Source: Oscillospiraceae bacterium
Lineage (GTDB): Bacteria; Bacillota_A; Clostridia; Oscillospirales; JAAYXM01
Assembly (NCBI GenBank): GCA_017532355.1
Contig: JAFXJK010000039.1
Coordinates: 1 to 15,260, forward strand
Length of the DNA stretch: 15,260 nt
Direction of reading: 5' to 3'
Position numbers and translations under genes: made by a program. This document shows, in pieces, positions 14,708-15,260 of this stretch. The stretch's first letter is position 1; every line of letters begins with the position of its first letter. The notes below the pieces were generated by a model. That model had not been told where the DNA came from, ran no database searches, and saw nothing but the letters and a program-made list of their open reading frames with translations.

Positions 14708-15260
14708 TTAAGCCTTCTTTTTGGAGCGAGTCAGCACGATAAAGAGAATTGAGCTTACCGCAAGAAGCATCGGATAGAAAAGCTTCGGAATAATGTCAAA
14801 TGCGGAAAGGTTTCCTCCGAGTGCTGTAACGGTTGAGAGCGCAATGAGCATCTGCGCACCGTACGGGATGATTGCCTGGAAACAGCACGAGAAGGTGTCA
14901 AGAATTGATGCAGCTCGCTTCGGCTCGATTCCGTATTCCTCGGAAAGCTCCTTTGCAATCGGGTTTGCCATAACGATTGCAACCGTGTTATTTGCAGTAG
15001 CAACGTCTAAAACTCCGACGAGTGCCGCCATGCCAAGCTGGCCGCCGCGGCGTCCTCGGAAAACCTTCTTTATTCCGTTGAGAAGCGCGTCGAATCCGCC
15101 GTGTTCGCGGATGAGCGCACAAATTGCAGAGACGAGAATTGCCACCATCGCGGTTTCAAACATACCTGCTGCTCCGCTTCCCATATTGGCAAGAAGGTCC
15201 GTCGCCGCCGTAGCACCGGTTGCAACCATGATGATTGCTCCCGATACGATACCGATAAGA
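14708..15260 (-). CDS. NhaC-family Na+/H+ antiporter, 3' part (runs off the window)
   Basis: About 183 C-terminal residues are visible; the frame stays open to the right edge. They form several hydrophobic helices with the NhaC-like blocks MGSGAAGMFETAMVAILVSA, GGQLGMAALVGVLDVATANN and FSCCFQAIIPYGAQMLIAL, read in parts. They end in a basic tail, RSKKKA. Members exchange Na+ for protons, or an amino acid or organic acid partner in some cases; the true substrate cannot be told. No terminator separates it from yqeG, so it likely heads the yqeG-aroQ transcript or belongs to a longer operon. Confidence 0.85.
   Translation of the reverse strand, partial: LIGIVSGAIIMVATGATAATDLLANMGSGAAGMFETAMVAILVSAICALIREHGGFDALLNGIKKVFRGRRGGQLGMAALVGVLDVATANNTVAIVMANPIAKELSEEYGIEPKRAASILDTFSCCFQAIIPYGAQMLIALSTVTALGGNLSAFDIIPKLFYPMLLAVSSILFIVLTRSKKKA

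Overview
The window looks like a chromosomal segment of a Clostridia-type bacterium (Bacillota). The evidence is an EF-P gene followed by a CD1247-type zinc-ribbon protein, a GdpP-rplI-dnaB cluster, a tilS-hpt-ftsH cluster, a YqeG-family phosphatase, strong GGAGG ribosome binding sites and sigma-A-like promoters. Most genes have a mid-range G+C (about 51% in a 120-base sample of rodA). Genus cannot be told from these genes alone. No stretch over 300 bases lacks a gene; the longest gap is the 153-bp divergent region at 10421-10573.

Layout. (1) 163-7780, minus strand: a six-gene run read gdpP, rplI, dnaB, tilS, hpt, ftsH (c-di-AMP breakdown, ribosomal protein bL9, replicative helicase, tRNA-Ile lysidine synthetase, purine salvage, membrane protease). 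It has a promoter at 7823-7851 and a terminator at 43-80. (2) 7870-9113, plus: rodA, a SEDS cell-wall glycosyltransferase, with its own promoter and a terminator shared with the next gene. (3) 9098-10420, minus: a sodium:alanine (AGCS) symporter with a dyad that resembles a GntR/HutC operator in its leader. (4) 10506-11695, plus: a secreted protein with a copper-amine-oxidase-N-like domain and a NodB-like domain that has lost its catalytic residues. (5) 11704-12646: an AT-richer island with a blasticidin-S-deaminase-like gene and a DUF559 (Vsr-like) endonuclease gene. (6) 12673-13775, minus: efp and a Cys/Asp-rich CD1247-type protein. (7) 13791-15260, minus: aroQ, yqeG and the 3' part of an NhaC-type antiporter.

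The most unusual part is region 5. The island lies between two copies of a 13-bp sequence (AAAAAGACCACCC). Removing one copy plus the DNA between them would leave a perfect intrinsic terminator just after the stop codon of the NodB-like gene, so it looks inserted into that terminator. Within it, the DUF559 gene sits between two inverted structured ends. Each end has two hairpins in mirror order. The outer hairpin differs between ends by pairing-preserving changes, and the inner hairpin has a wholly different sequence that still pairs. The left end supplies the gene's ribosome binding site, and the right end supplies its last codons and stop. This looks like a compact mobile or structure-selected cassette. 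In addition, a 17-bp sequence at the left edge of the island recurs exactly, in the same orientation relative to transcription, downstream of ftsH.
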